In this document: positions 9,054 to 17,710 of the stretch, piece after piece
Numbering within the stretch: the stretch's first letter is position 1
Layout: each line of letters begins with the position of its first letter
Program-made: the position numbers and the translations under genes
NCBI GenBank assembly: GCA_905221605.1
Contig: CAJNDS010000591.1
Span: 721,701 to 785,700, forward strand
Origin: Symbiodinium natans
Lineage: Eukaryota > Sar > Dinophyceae > Suessiales > Symbiodiniaceae
Direction: 5' to 3'
Length of the DNA: 64,000 nucleotides
Notes under the pieces: generated by a model
Seen by the model: the letters and a program-made list of their open reading frames with translations, nothing else
What the model was told of the DNA's origin: nothing
Databases searched by the model: none

Positions 9054-9169
9054 TGGGATGTTCCCCCCCCTATGCCAGCAGTCCTTAAATAGGGACTATA
9101 GGGTTTAGGGTTTAGGGTTTAGGGTCCCTAATGAAGGACTGCTAGGAAAAGGGGGAAAACACATCCCAA
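9054..9169. mobile_element. Family B element with telomeric repeats in its centre
   Basis: Left arm TGGGATGTTCCCCCCCCTAT through CAGTCCTTAAATAGGGA, right arm TCCCTAATGAAGGACTGC through ACATCCCAA. At the palindrome centre lie four TTTAGGG units (about 9098-9124). Confidence 0.82.
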
Positions 9170-9245
9170 GTTGGGGCGTCCATGGTAGTGAGGTTTCCGA
9201 AGGGGAGAGAACCCCAAGCTTAAAATTTGCATCCTAAACCCTACA

Positions 9246-9385
9246 GGGTTTGGGTTTAGGGTTTAGGGTTTAGGGTTTAGGGTTTAGGGTTTAGGGTTTA
9301 GGGTTTAGGGTTTAGGGTTTAGGGTTTAGGGTATAAGCCCTAAACCCTTAAACAACCCTTAAACCCTAAACCCTTAAACTACCCT
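9246..9385. repeat. Head-to-head telomeric arrays
   Basis: Twelve TTTAGGG units to 9331, a GTATAAG join, then CCCTAAA-type units to 9385. Confidence 0.95.
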
Positions 9386-9518
9386 AAACTACGACTCGGC
9401 GCAATAGTTCCAGAGACCAAGCCAAACAGGCACTTGCTGTTTGCAAACACACTCGCACTCCCAGGTCTTGAGTACCTACGAACCCCCCGCCTTCCCTCCC
9501 CCCCCCCCCCCCCCCGTC

Positions 9519-9678
9519 CAGGAGAACCTGGACACCACAGTGGGTCTTCAACCCCTAAACCCTAAACACTAAACCTGCAGGGTTTAGGGCTTAGGGTTTA
9601 GGGTTTGGGGCAAGTACCGGCTGCAAGAGAGGGTCCAATTAGGGTTCAGGGTTTCGGGTTCAGGAGAACCTGGACACC
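9519..9678 (+). repeat. 18-bp direct repeats bordering a telomeric segment
   Basis: CAGGAGAACCTGGACACC occurs at 9519-9536 and again at 9661-9678, identical. Between them are mixed CCCTAAA and TTTAGGG units and some unique sequence. Confidence 0.9.
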
Positions 9679-9745
9679 TTCGCCTGCAAGCACGGTCTCT
9701 TTGCCGCCCTCCTCTTCCATTCGGAGCCGCCCCGCCGCGTTTCAG
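9661..9745 (+). CDS. Exon-like island
   Basis: The second repeat copy opens a frame: QENLDTFACKHGLFAALLFH then SEPPRR. A TTCAG acceptor precedes GAGAAC. The first copy, 142 bp upstream, encodes the same QENLDT start. Confidence 0.4.
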
Positions 9746-9903
9746 GGGGTTGGGGTTTAGGGTTTAGGGTTCAGAGAGAGGGAGAGCGAGAGTCCTTATC
9801 ATGCAAAGAGAAAGCCTTTCCGGGGTCAGAACTCCCTACGTCTGAATGCCCTAAGCCCGAAACCCTAAACCCTAAACCCTAAGCCCCCCCCCCTCCCCCC
9901 CTG

Positions 9904-9948
9904 CTCGCCATGCATGTTGCACTGGAGTTCCGGTATCCGCATGTGCAG
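9904..9948 (+). CDS. Exon-like island with donor
   Basis: Reads LAMHVALEFRYPHVQ up to CAG|GTAGAG, a good donor. The frame stays open to TGA at 9964. Confidence 0.35.
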
Positions 9949-11106
9949 GTAGAGGCCTCCCGCTGATTTTGGGGTTTCCGAACGTAGCGGTACCCTTTTT
10001 GGGGCAGCCTTTTCAGGGGATTCTATTCTCTTTGGGGTATATAAGGGGTTATACCCATTTTTTGGGAAACACCCATTTGGGTGGTTTGCCCTCGTCTTCT
10101 GGAGTTTCTAAGCTCTCACCTTAGCGAACTCCCGGCAGGGCAGAGATTTCAGGGCAACTAGGCGGTCTAGCTTGCCCTAAACCCTAAACCCTAAAAAAAA
10201 CACTAAACTCTAAACCCTAAACCCTCAGTCCGTGGCTCAAAGCCCGACACCCCAAAGTCCATGTAGGCCTCCGCTTCATTGGGGGTTTAGGGTTTGGGGT
10301 TCGGGGTTTAGTGTGTAGGGTTTGGGGGCGTTTAGGGTCTGGGGCTTAGGGTTTGGGGGGGGTATAGGGGGTTAGGGTTTGTACTTGGCGGGGGCCTCAC
10401 AGCTGCCTAAGGCTCAACCTCTTAGTAAGGAATTCGGGAACGGGGTGCCTTATATCCCCTATGTTATACCTCAAAAGCCTGGATTCCCATTCCCAGGATC
10501 AAGGGTCTAGCCATCCCTCCCGACGAGGGGTGCGGGGAAACCCTAATCCCTAAAGCCTAGACCCTAAACCCTCCTCTGTTCGGCGTTGTAGGCCTTGAAG
10601 TGTTACGCCCCCCCCCCCCCTGCGCCGAACAACGGCACAACCCTGAAGCCTGTAAGCGCCATGCCTCAAGCCCTACGCCGTAAGCCCTCTGGCATCCCCC
10701 AACTACGTAGTCCGTGCGAGGATTTAGGGTTTAGGGCTTAGGTTAAACCTCCACATTGCGACGTTTACCTGCTGGCAAAGTTTTTGTGGACAGTGGGCTC
10801 TTGTGAGGAGTTGCCCTGTTCACTGTAACTACTGTAGCTCCCCGGGCACGACGACCAAATATGGGGACCACTAAATACGGGAAGGAAAAGTCTTTCCCGC
10901 ATACTTAGTATAGCTAATGGTTTTCTCGTGTTGCCCATGCTTGCGACCGTCAGATTCTGGCCGCTTCACAATTCAGGTTTAGGGTTTGGTCTCATCATCC
11001 CCTAACGCCGTAAGTCCCATCGCGATAGGTGCCACAAAACTCCAGACAGGCTATTATTAGTGTCCAGTGGTCCTCCGCCTTAGTGAGGAGTTGCCTGCGC
11101 GGCACC

Positions 11107-12435
11107 ATGTCCCTTACTATTGAGGTTGGCCTGCTGAGCGGCAGGATGGTTTCAGTGGAAGCAGGGGACGACGAGTCTGTTGAAAAGTTGATGAACAGAG
11201 CACGCAAGTCGCTGGCAGTCGGCAGGGGCAGACTCTGGGACTCCTCCGGAGCTGTTCTGAATGGAGCAAGCACCCTTGAGGAATCTGGCTTGCGCAGTGG
11301 CGATACACTCACCTTGAAGATTGGCAGCGTCCAGGTCTGCGGCAACGACGGGGCTTTTGCTGCCATACTAGGCGATGGGTCTGTTGTCACCTGGGGGCGT
11401 GCTGATTGTGGTGGCGACTGCTGGGAGGTACAAGATCGCCTTAAGGATGTACAACAGATCCAAGCATCTGCCACCGCTTTTGCTTTCATAATGGGCGATG
11501 GGTCGGTTCTGACCTTGGGTCGTGGTGAGTATGGTGGCGACAGTAGTCACGTGCAAGATCAGCTCAAGGACGTGCAGCAGGTCGAAGCTACAGAAGTTGC
11601 TTTTGCTGCCATTCTGGGCGATGGGTCTGTTGTGACCTGGGGCAGTGCTAACTGTGGTGGCGGCAGCAGTGCTGTGCAGACTCAGCTGAAGGACGTGCAG
11701 CGGATAAAAGCTACCAGCCAGGCTTTTGCTGCGATTCTGGGCGATGGGTCCGTTGTGACCTGGGGTGCTGCTTTCTCTGGCGGTGACAGCAGTCGTGTTC
11801 AAGATCAGCTGAGGGACGTGAGGCAGATCCAAGCATCCAGATATGCTTTTGCTGCAATTCTCCGCGATGGCTCTGTTGTGAGCTGGGGCAATGAGTTCTT
11901 TGGTGCCAACACAAGTTATGTGCAAGATCAGCTCAAGGACGTTAGGCAGCTCCAAGCTACCAGCGGGGCTTTTGCCGCCATTCTGGGCGATGGGTCTGTT
12001 GTGACTTGGGGCGGTGCTCACGCTGGTGGTGTCAGCTGTGATGTGCAAGATCACCTCAAGCATGTGGGGCAGATCCAAGCTACCAGTATGGCTTTTGCTG
12101 CCATTCTTTGTGATGGATCTGTTGTGACTTGGGGCAATCCTGAGAAAGGTGGCGACAGCACTCATGTGCAGGGTCAACTCAAGGACGTTCAGCAGATAAA
12201 AGCTACGAACCAGGCTTTTGCTGCCATTCGAGGCGATGGGTCCGTTGTGACCTGGGGTGCCGCTTTCTGTGGCGGTGACAGCAGTCATGTTCAAGATCAG
12301 CTGAGGGACGTGAGGCAGGTCCAAGCTACCGGCGAGGCTTATGCTGCCATCCTGGGCGATGGGTCTGTTGTGACCTGGGGCTCTGCTGAGCGTGGTGGCG
12401 ACGGTGACTTGCTAGGCGAGCTGAGAAACTCCTAG
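11107..12435 (+). CDS. Ubiquitin-like plus RCC1-like repeat protein, gene 1
   Basis: 442 residues from the ATG at 11107. The frame is open upstream to an ATG at 11029, but the paralogue at 56996 starts with the same MSL, so 11107 is preferred. Residues 1-76 form a ubiquitin-like region (SGRMVSVEAG, LAVGRGRLWDSSG, SGDTLTLKIG). From about residue 83 come nine 41-residue units with the core AFAAILGDGSVVTWG, then GG and VQDQLKDVQQIQAT; the ninth is partial. This repeat resembles RCC1/UVR8/HERC-type beta-propeller blades but is shorter than the usual 50-60 residues. Unit 2 (FIMGDGSVLTLG) and unit 5 (LRDGSVVSWG) have diverged most. No intron is visible. Role not established: such proteins are usually annotated as RCC1 or HERC-like scaffolds. 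A long antisense frame is a by-product of the repeats. Confidence 0.9.
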   Translation: MSLTIEVGLLSGRMVSVEAGDDESVEKLMNRARKSLAVGRGRLWDSSGAVLNGASTLEESGLRSGDTLTLKIGSVQVCGNDGAFAAILGDGSVVTWGRADCGGDCWEVQDRLKDVQQIQASATAFAFIMGDGSVLTLGRGEYGGDSSHVQDQLKDVQQVEATEVAFAAILGDGSVVTWGSANCGGGSSAVQTQLKDVQRIKATSQAFAAILGDGSVVTWGAAFSGGDSSRVQDQLRDVRQIQASRYAFAAILRDGSVVSWGNEFFGANTSYVQDQLKDVRQLQATSGAFAAILGDGSVVTWGGAHAGGVSCDVQDHLKHVGQIQATSMAFAAILCDGSVVTWGNPEKGGDSTHVQGQLKDVQQIKATNQAFAAIRGDGSVVTWGAAFCGGDSSHVQDQLRDVRQVQATGEAYAAILGDGSVVTWGSAERGGDGDLLGELRNS

Positions 12436-12639
12436 CAGAGAAAGTCTCTAAGGGGTCTTGGGCTCTCTAGAACACTGTAAAGGCCCAAACCACACAAAAA
12501 CCCCCTAAAACTGCAACCCTCAACCCAGAAACAAAAAGGCAACCCTCGCCCCCCCGCAAAAGAAAACCGCAAAACCCCAAACCGGGTTAGGACCTTGGGA
12601 CATTTATATAGGGGTTTGCGAAAATGAGGGAATCTTGTC

Positions 12640-12700
12640 CCCACTTTGCAGGATTCCCTTGTATCGGAGCCCAATCACCCCTAATTCCAGAAACCCCCCC
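12640..12700. mobile_element. Family O element, copy 2
   Basis: Contains GCAGGATTCCCTTGTATCGG and CACCCCTAATTCCAGAAACC. Followed by poly-C and by a piece resembling family G (TTAAGAGGATCATCTTTACG, 12718-12737). Confidence 0.45.
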
Positions 12701-13017
12701 CCCCCCATGTTTGCCCTTAAGAGGATCATCTTTACGAATATGTTTCAGAAAGTTTCTCGGGCCTCGCCGCCCCAACACTTTTGGGCTTTAGGGTTAAGGG
12801 TAAACCCTAAACCCTAAACGCCAAACCCTAAACCCTAAACCCTAAACCTCTTTCAGCCCTAAGACCCGTAGGTCTTGCGTCCGCCCGCGCCTCGGCTGTG
12901 AGACCCCAGGAGGGGTTTCGGGGTTTAGGGTTTGGGGGTTTAGGGTTTAGTGGTTCTGCGTTCTCCCCAGTTTTTCTTTTTGTTTGTGCTGGTTAGGGTT
13001 TAGGGTTTACGGTTTAG

Positions 13018-13092
13018 GGTTCAGGGTTCAGGGTTCAGGGTTCAGGGTTCAGGGTTTAGGGTTTAGGGTTTAGGGTTTAGGGTTTAGGGTTT
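13018..13092 (+). repeat. Telomeric array with TTCAGGG block
   Basis: About six consecutive TTCAGGG units, then TTTAGGG. Confidence 0.96.
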
Positions 13093-13360
13093 GAAGCAGC
13101 TTCCAGGTTCAAAAGAGTTTAGGGTTCAGGGTTTAGGCGGGGGTGGAGTTGAGGTTAAAGGCCGGGTCTTTGGGGGGTCTGCTTGTGTGGGCTATTTCTG
13201 ATCTATAGATGCTAGGGTTTAGGGGTTGGGCTTCTAGTTTTTGTTTGGAGGGGGGGGGGGGTGAGGGGGTTGGGGTTGAGCAGAGTTCAAGGTGCAAGCG
13301 CCTGGTTTTGAGGGTCAGGGTTTCGGGTCCAGGCTCGCCCTAAACCCTACGCCCTAAGCC

Positions 13361-13435
13361 CTGAAGTTTGAGAGGATGTTGCCTAGGATTCTTGTTCAGA
13401 GGTGCGAAGGGGGCGAGCTAGGGGGGAGAGGCTGA
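13361..13435 (+). CDS. Exon-like island with stop
   Basis: Reads LKFERMLPRILVQRCEGGEL then GGRG and TGA, directly after degenerate CCCTAAG units. Amphipathic start. Confidence 0.33.
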   Translation: MKFERMLPRILVQRCEGGELGGRG

Positions 13436-13522
13436 GGGTGCTGCTGGCTCGGCTTCAGGGCTGTCAGGGTTATATACAAGGCTTTGCCTTGTATTGTTGT
13501 GCTTGCTCTGTTGCTTCGACGG

Positions 13523-13647
13523 ACCCTAAACCCTCAACCCTAAACCCTAAACTCTAAACCCTAAACCCTAAACCCTAAACCCTAAACCCTAAACCCTAAA
13601 CCCTAAACCCTAAACCCTAAACCCTAAACCCTAAACCCTAAACCCTA
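13523..13647 (-). repeat. Telomeric array (CCCTAAA), about 17 units
   Basis: Bordered on the left by TGCTTCGACG (13512-13521) and on the right by TGCTTCGATG (13653-13662), a possible short direct repeat. Confidence 0.96.
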
Positions 13648-13727
13648 CTTACTGCTTCGATGCCTTGATGTTGGGCCTAGTTTTTTGAAGTGTCCTCCAG
13701 TGCCAACGGTGCTTTTGTGCGGGCTGG

Positions 13728-13804
13728 GCTTAGGGTTTAGGGTTTAGGGTTTAGGGTTTAGGGTTTAGGGTTTAGGGTTCAGGGTTTAGGGTTTAGGGTT
13801 TAGG
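13728..13804 (+). repeat. Telomeric array (TTTAGGG), 11 units
   Basis: Nearly perfect, one TTCAGGG. Confidence 0.97.
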
Positions 13805-13811
13805 GGTTCCT

Positions 13812-13916
13812 GGCAAGGAAACGATTCAGTTTCAAGTCAGCATGGAGGAGATCCAGTCTACACCCGCCATCATGGACCCCTTGCTGAACTTCCTAGGGAA
13901 ACCCCTTAAAGGGTAA
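13812..13916 (+). CDS. Exon-like island, 34 codons with stop
   Basis: Starts eight bases after a telomeric TTTAG. Reads GKETIQFQVSMEEIQSTPAI then MDPLLNFLGKPLKG and TAA. Balanced residue use makes this one of the more convincing islands. TTTAG|GGG would be the acceptor. Confidence 0.45.
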   Translation, partial: GKETIQFQVSMEEIQSTPAIMDPLLNFLGKPLKG

Positions 13917-14014
13917 ATAGAAATGTATGTATACATGTACCCATATAGAGGGAGTAGGGTTTAGGGTTTAGGATTTAGGGTTTAGGGGTCAACAAAAGGC
14001 CTTAGGGTTTAGGG

Positions 14015-14108
14015 GGTTCTTAGTGGGGAATGAGGGAATGAGGTACCCTATACAATCCCTTGAAGGGTCTCTGTAGGGCCCGAATTCCCTCATTCCCTAC
14101 TAAGAACC
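14015..14108. mobile_element. Palindromic element, family V
   Basis: GGTTCTTAGTGGGGAATGAG pairs with CATTCCCTACTAAGAACC, about 25 bp of terminal inverted repeat. Single copy in the window. Confidence 0.75.
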
Positions 14109-14355
14109 AGGGGGTTTTGAGCACTGTTCCGATTCACGTGTCCGGGTTCCCTCTACCCTCATCAGGAGTAGGTTTGAACATATTTAGGGTTTAGGGTTTG
14201 GGGTCTAGGGTTACCCTTAATCCCCCCCCTCATATACTCACAATCGGGTATTTCCCCTCTATGCAATCGGAACTCTCTTGACGAGGAACCCAACAGCTTG
14301 TCTAACCTTCTGGACTCTCCCTGTCACACCTTTTGTCTCACGGTCTTGTTTACTT

Positions 14356-14448
14356 TGTCATAGTGGGATAACATTTTACATTTTTAAGGGTACTTAAACT
14401 CAATAAGAATAAAATTTTAAATTTTTATTACTATCCCAACTATGAACC
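14356..14448. mobile_element. Family H element, copy 1
   Basis: GTCATAGTGGGATAACATTT at the left, CTATCCCAACTATGAACC at the right. Copies at 43917-44011 and 54232-54322 keep TTACAT, GGGTACT, AAACCCAATAAG and the ends. Confidence 0.85.
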
Positions 14449-14756
14449 AGTTTAGGGTTTAGGGGTTTGGGGGTTTGGGGTTTGGGTTTTGGGCCCTACG
14501 GCTGCGGCAGCAATGAGTCCGGATGCAACAACCAAGGGGCTTACGGCTGTCTTTTCCATCTCTTCCTCGCAGTTGACCTAGTCATCTTGTTCCTTTCTTC
14601 TAGAATGCCGAGTAGAACCCTTAGTTCCCCTAGCTCAGGTTGCTTGGCCAAACCGTAAAAACCAACAAAAAACAAAAACCCTAAAACTCAACAAACCATA
14701 AAAACCTTAAACCCCTCCACCCGAAGCCCCCAAAAACACTAAAACACTAAGCCCGG

Positions 14757-14818
14757 TTTAGGGTTTAGGGTTTAGGGTTTAGGGTTTAGGGTTTAGGGTT
14801 TAGGGTTTAGGGTTTAGG
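14757..14818 (+). repeat. Telomeric array (TTTAGGG), 9 units
   Basis: Perfect tandem, followed by CCCTAA in opposite orientation. Confidence 0.97.
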
Positions 14819-14954
14819 CAAACCCTAACACGATATTGCAACCCTACACCCAAAATCCCCTAAAGCACTGGAGCCGAAACCATAAACCCTAAAACCTTAA
14901 AGCCCCTGAACCCTTAAACCGCAACACAGCAAGACCCTGAAACCCAAAAAACCC

Positions 14955-15426
14955 AAAACCCCTAGAACCCTAAAACCCTAAAACCCTAAAACCCTAAAAC
15001 CCTAAAACCCTAAAACCCCTAGAACCCTAGAACCCTAGAACCCTAAAACCCTAAAACCCTAAAACCCTCAAACCCTCAAACCCTAAAACCCTAGAACCCT
15101 AAAACCCTAAAACCCTAAAACCCTAAAACCCTAAAACCCCTAGAACCCCAAAGCTCGTCGTCCAGGAGCTCTACCTCAAACCCTCAAACCCTAAAACCCT
15201 CAAACCCTAAAACCCCAAAACCCTAAAACCCAAGAACCCCTAGAACCCCTAGAACCCTAAAACCCTCAAACCCTAAAACCCTCAAACCCTAAAACCCCAA
15301 AACCCTAAAACCCAAGAACCCCTAGAACCCCTAGAACCCTAAACCCTAAACCCTAAACCCTAAACCCTAAACCCTAAACCCTAAACCCTAAACCCAAGAA
15401 CCCCTAGAACCCCTAGAACCCTAAAG
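14955..15426 (-). repeat. Long variant array, CCCTAAAA / CCCTAGAA / CCCTCAAA
   Basis: An 8-bp-phase array, unlike the 7-bp arrays elsewhere, with clustered variants and an internal run of normal CCCTAAA at about 15338-15393. A 26-bp non-telomeric block at 15153-15178 is embedded and repeated exactly at 15427-15452. Confidence 0.95.
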
Positions 15427-15510
15427 GCTCGTCGTCCAGGAGCTCTACCTCAGGAAGTACGAGGTCCCTCTGGCCCTTGTGGAAACAGACCGCTTGGAGG
15501 CCCCAACAGG
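15427..15510 (+). CDS. Exon-like island
   Basis: Reads VQELYLRKYEVPLALVETDR then LEAPTG. A CCAG acceptor lies just inside. The first 26 bp also occur inside the upstream array, so the 5' edge of this island has been duplicated. Confidence 0.45.
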
Positions 15511-15532
15511 GTTTGGGCTTTTTAGGGTTTTA

Positions 15533-15606
15533 GGCTTTTAGGGTTTAGGGTTTAGGGTTTAGGGTTTAGGGTTTAGGGTTTAGGGTTAGGACCCTAAACC
15601 CTAAAC
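15533..15606. repeat. Head-to-head telomeric arrays
   Basis: Eight TTTAGGG units, then TTAGGACCCTAAACCCTAAA: a change of strand with almost no spacer. Confidence 0.94.
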
Positions 15607-15943
15607 CTTGAACCCTTACGCCATGGAACCCTTAGACTCTTGAACGCTCAACCTGAGCCCATGAACCCTCATACCCTTGAACCCTTCAACCCTTAACCCT
15701 GAGCCCTTTAACCCTCAAGCCTCAAACCCTTAACCCTAAACCCTCTTTTGGTTCGCAGTTTCGGGTTCCAGGCATGACCTTGGGGAGTTGGTGCAATTTC
15801 CCTCATTGGGTTTTTAGAGTTTTGCAAAAAGGGAGCCCTAAAACCTAAACCCTAAACCCTAAACCGGGGCCAGCCTGGGTTTCGGGTTGGCCGCCAGGGG
15901 GCTAGAAGCCACCTAAACCCTAGTCCCTACCTAAACCCTAAAC

Positions 15944-16039
15944 CTCCGAAGCGGCCACTCAAACAGAGCTGCTGCGTTTGCGCAGCACATGGCTGCAGGA
16001 CAGACGCAGCGTCATTACAAGATCAGACCTTTTGGTTAG
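15944..16039 (+). CDS. Exon-like island, two frames open
   Basis: One frame reads LRSGHSNRAAAFAQHMAAGQ then TQRHYKIRPFG and TAG. The +1-shifted frame from 15948 (EAATQTELLRLRSTWLQDRR) is also open. Coding is likely; the frame is undecided. Confidence 0.35.
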   Translation, partial: LRSGHSNRAAAFAQHMAAGQTQRHYKIRPFG

Positions 16040-16050
16040 CATCAGAAATC

Positions 16051-16153
16051 TTGGGAGGTTCCCCCCTTCTGCGAACAGTCCTTAGTAGGGTTTAGGATTT
16101 ATAAGGGGCCCTTCTACTAGCAGTCCTTAATAGGGATTATCATCGGGGCCTCC
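16051..16153. mobile_element. Family B element, copy 4
   Basis: TTGGGAGGTTCCCCCCTTCT and CAGTCCTTAGTAGGG at the left, CAGTCCTTAATAGGGATTAT at the right. A short TTTAGGATTTA sits in the centre, as in copy 3. Confidence 0.65.
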
Positions 16154-16206
16154 TTCTCAGGGCTTATAGGGTTTGGGGTTTAGGATTTAGGGCTTAGGGT
16201 TTAGGG

Positions 16207-16290
16207 CAGTGCTTGGAGATGTTAAGTGCTCTCTGGCACTGTTTTGATGGTTGGGGTGCTTCTTGCGGGAGCCCAGCCACGGGCACAGGG
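16207..16290 (+). CDS. Exon-like island
   Basis: Reads QCLEMLSALWHCFDGWGASC then GSPATGTG, between two telomeric arrays. Confidence 0.33.
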
Positions 16291-16355
16291 TTTAGGGTTT
16301 AGGGTTTAGGGTTTAGGGTTTAGGGTTTAGGGTTTAGGGTTTAGGGTTTAGGGTT
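16289..16355 (+). repeat. Telomeric array (TTTAGGG), 9-10 units
   Basis: Ends GGGTTAG directly before the next island. Confidence 0.97.
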
Positions 16356-16356
16356 A

Positions 16357-16428
16357 GGAACCCGCATCCCCATTGACATGATTGAGGTCACTGATGCGTC
16401 GGGGTTTCCAGCAACGTGGCGTCACTGA
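16357..16428 (+). CDS. Exon-like island with stop
   Basis: After telomeric GGGTTAG the frame reads TRIPIDMIEVTDASGFPATW then RH and TGA. The acceptor would be supplied by the array. Confidence 0.38.
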   Translation, partial: GTRIPIDMIEVTDASGFPATWRH

Positions 16429-16616
16429 TGGAGTCTCTTTGGGCGTTTACGGCTGTTCAAGCCCCCAGCATGGGAACCCTAAACCCTAAAACCCGAAACC
16501 CTAAACCCTAAACCCTAAACCCTAAAACCCTAAAACCCTTTACCCCGAAACCCCGAAGCCCCTAAAGTCCTTGAAGAGGCCCGGTGCCCTGAGCCCTTGT
16601 CTGCCCTTGCACCCTG

Positions 16617-16672
16617 AACCCTAAACCCTAAACCCTAAACCCTAAACCCTAAACCCTAAACCCTAAACCCGA
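16617..16672 (-). repeat. Telomeric array (CCCTAAA), 8 units
   Basis: Perfect tandem. 16673-16945 holds degenerate CCCTAAA pieces and no gene. Confidence 0.96.
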
Positions 16673-16946
16673 ACCCCTAAATGACCAGGCTTCGGACTTG
16701 AAAGTCGAACTCGAGCCCGAAAACCTCAAACCCTACAAGAAAACCTGCTTACTTTTTTTGTGGGCTACCTAGGAATCCTATAAGGGGTTCTAGAATCGTA
16801 ACCTACAGAAGTAGCCCTAAACCCTAGTTAAACCCTAACCCCGAATTCCTAAACCCCAAACCCTAACCCTAGTCCCTAATCTCTTTACCCTAAACCCTCA
16901 ACCCTCAACCCTAAACCCTAAACCCTAAACCCTACCGCAGTAGCAG

Positions 16947-17005
16947 CCGGGATCTGAGGTCAGCATTCTGACAGATGACTCTGGCGGGCGCGGCTCGGCT
17001 TTTCT
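16947..17005 (+). CDS. Exon-like island with both splice sites; possible RRM piece
   Basis: Bounded by GTAGCAG| and |GTGAGT, 59 bp. Reads PGSEVSILTDDSGGRGSAFL. The pattern aliphatic-x-DDSG-x-x-G-x-AF resembles RNP1 of an RNA recognition motif, as in CELF/Bruno-type proteins. Seen: canonical splice sites and the peptide. Inferred: RRM. Confidence 0.5.
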
Positions 17006-17144
17006 GTGAGTTCTGCTGCTGGGAGTCAGGGGCTCACAGGGTTTAGGGTTCAGGGTTTGGGGGTTTCGGATTTAGGGTTTAGGGTTTAAGGGTTTAGGGT
17101 TTAGGGTTTCGGTTATCCCTATAGTCCAGTTTCGCGGGCTTCAG

Positions 17145-17222
17145 GAGCCCAAGTTGTTTGTGTCGTCTATGAGGGCATGCACCGTTCCCTGGGACGCGCA
17201 GTGGTCCCAGCCAGCAAGATAG
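17145..17222 (+). CDS. Exon-like island with stop
   Basis: After GGCTTCAG the frame reads EPKLFVSSMRACTVPWDAQW then SQPAR and TAG. Confidence 0.36.
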   Translation, partial: EPKLFVSSMRACTVPWDAQWSQPAR

Positions 17223-17299
17223 CAACCCCAAACCCGAAACCTTAAACCTTAAACCCTAAACCCTAAACCCTAAACCCCAAACCCTAAACCTTAAACCCT

Positions 17300-17374
17300 G
17301 AGACCCAAGCAAGGGTGCATGTTGAGGATGTTGAGCTGAAGGCTTCTCCGGCAGGAAGCTCCGAGTACGGATAA
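17300..17374 (+). CDS. Exon-like island with stop
   Basis: Reads ETQARVHVEDVELKASPAGS then SEYG and TAA, directly after a CCCTAAA array (CCCTGAG gives an AG). Confidence 0.38.
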   Translation, partial: ETQARVHVEDVELKASPAGSSEYG

Positions 17375-17661
17375 AAACGACACACTCTGAAGGCTTTTGG
17401 GTTTTCTGGGGTTTAGGGTATAGGTTTTAGGGTTTAGGGTTTGGGGGTTCCCTAAACCCTAAACCCTAAACCCCAAACCCCTAAATCCGAAACATTGGCC
17501 CATCCGAGGCATCCTCGAAACGGTGCACAAGGTCTCGGATGGTGGTCCCGCCTTCCCCCTGAATGTTCGCACTTCGACTTCAAGGGGGGTTTTGGGTTTA
17601 GGGTTTAGGGTTTAGGGTTTGTGCCGATTAAGATCCCCTGAAACCAAAACCCTGAACACTG

Positions 17662-17710
17662 GTAGTCGGAATGTTGCCGGCAGCCAGCCAGTCATGGAGT
17701 CCTGAACTGG
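17662..17710 (+). CDS. Left exon of a two-exon model
   Basis: Reads VVGMLPAASQSWSPEL plus one base, up to the GT of a family G element at 17711. Removing 17711-17887 joins it in frame to the next entry. Confidence 0.38.

Noticed and set aside
10228-10241. TCCGTGGCTCAAAG as a second spliced-leader relic
   Set aside because: Only the two ends of the leader match and the middle is missing; too short to separate from chance.
11029-11106. Upstream in-frame ATG adding 26 residues to gene 1
   Set aside because: The added residues are not shared with gene 2, whereas both genes share MSL at the chosen start. The upstream part may be untranslated or a separate exon.
11368-12324. 318-codon open frame on the - strand across gene 1
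   Set aside because: It lies wholly over the RCC1-like repeats and has their 41-codon period. Antisense of a regular repeat stays open if one unit is open. Same for 57449-58168 and 57191-57442 over gene 2.
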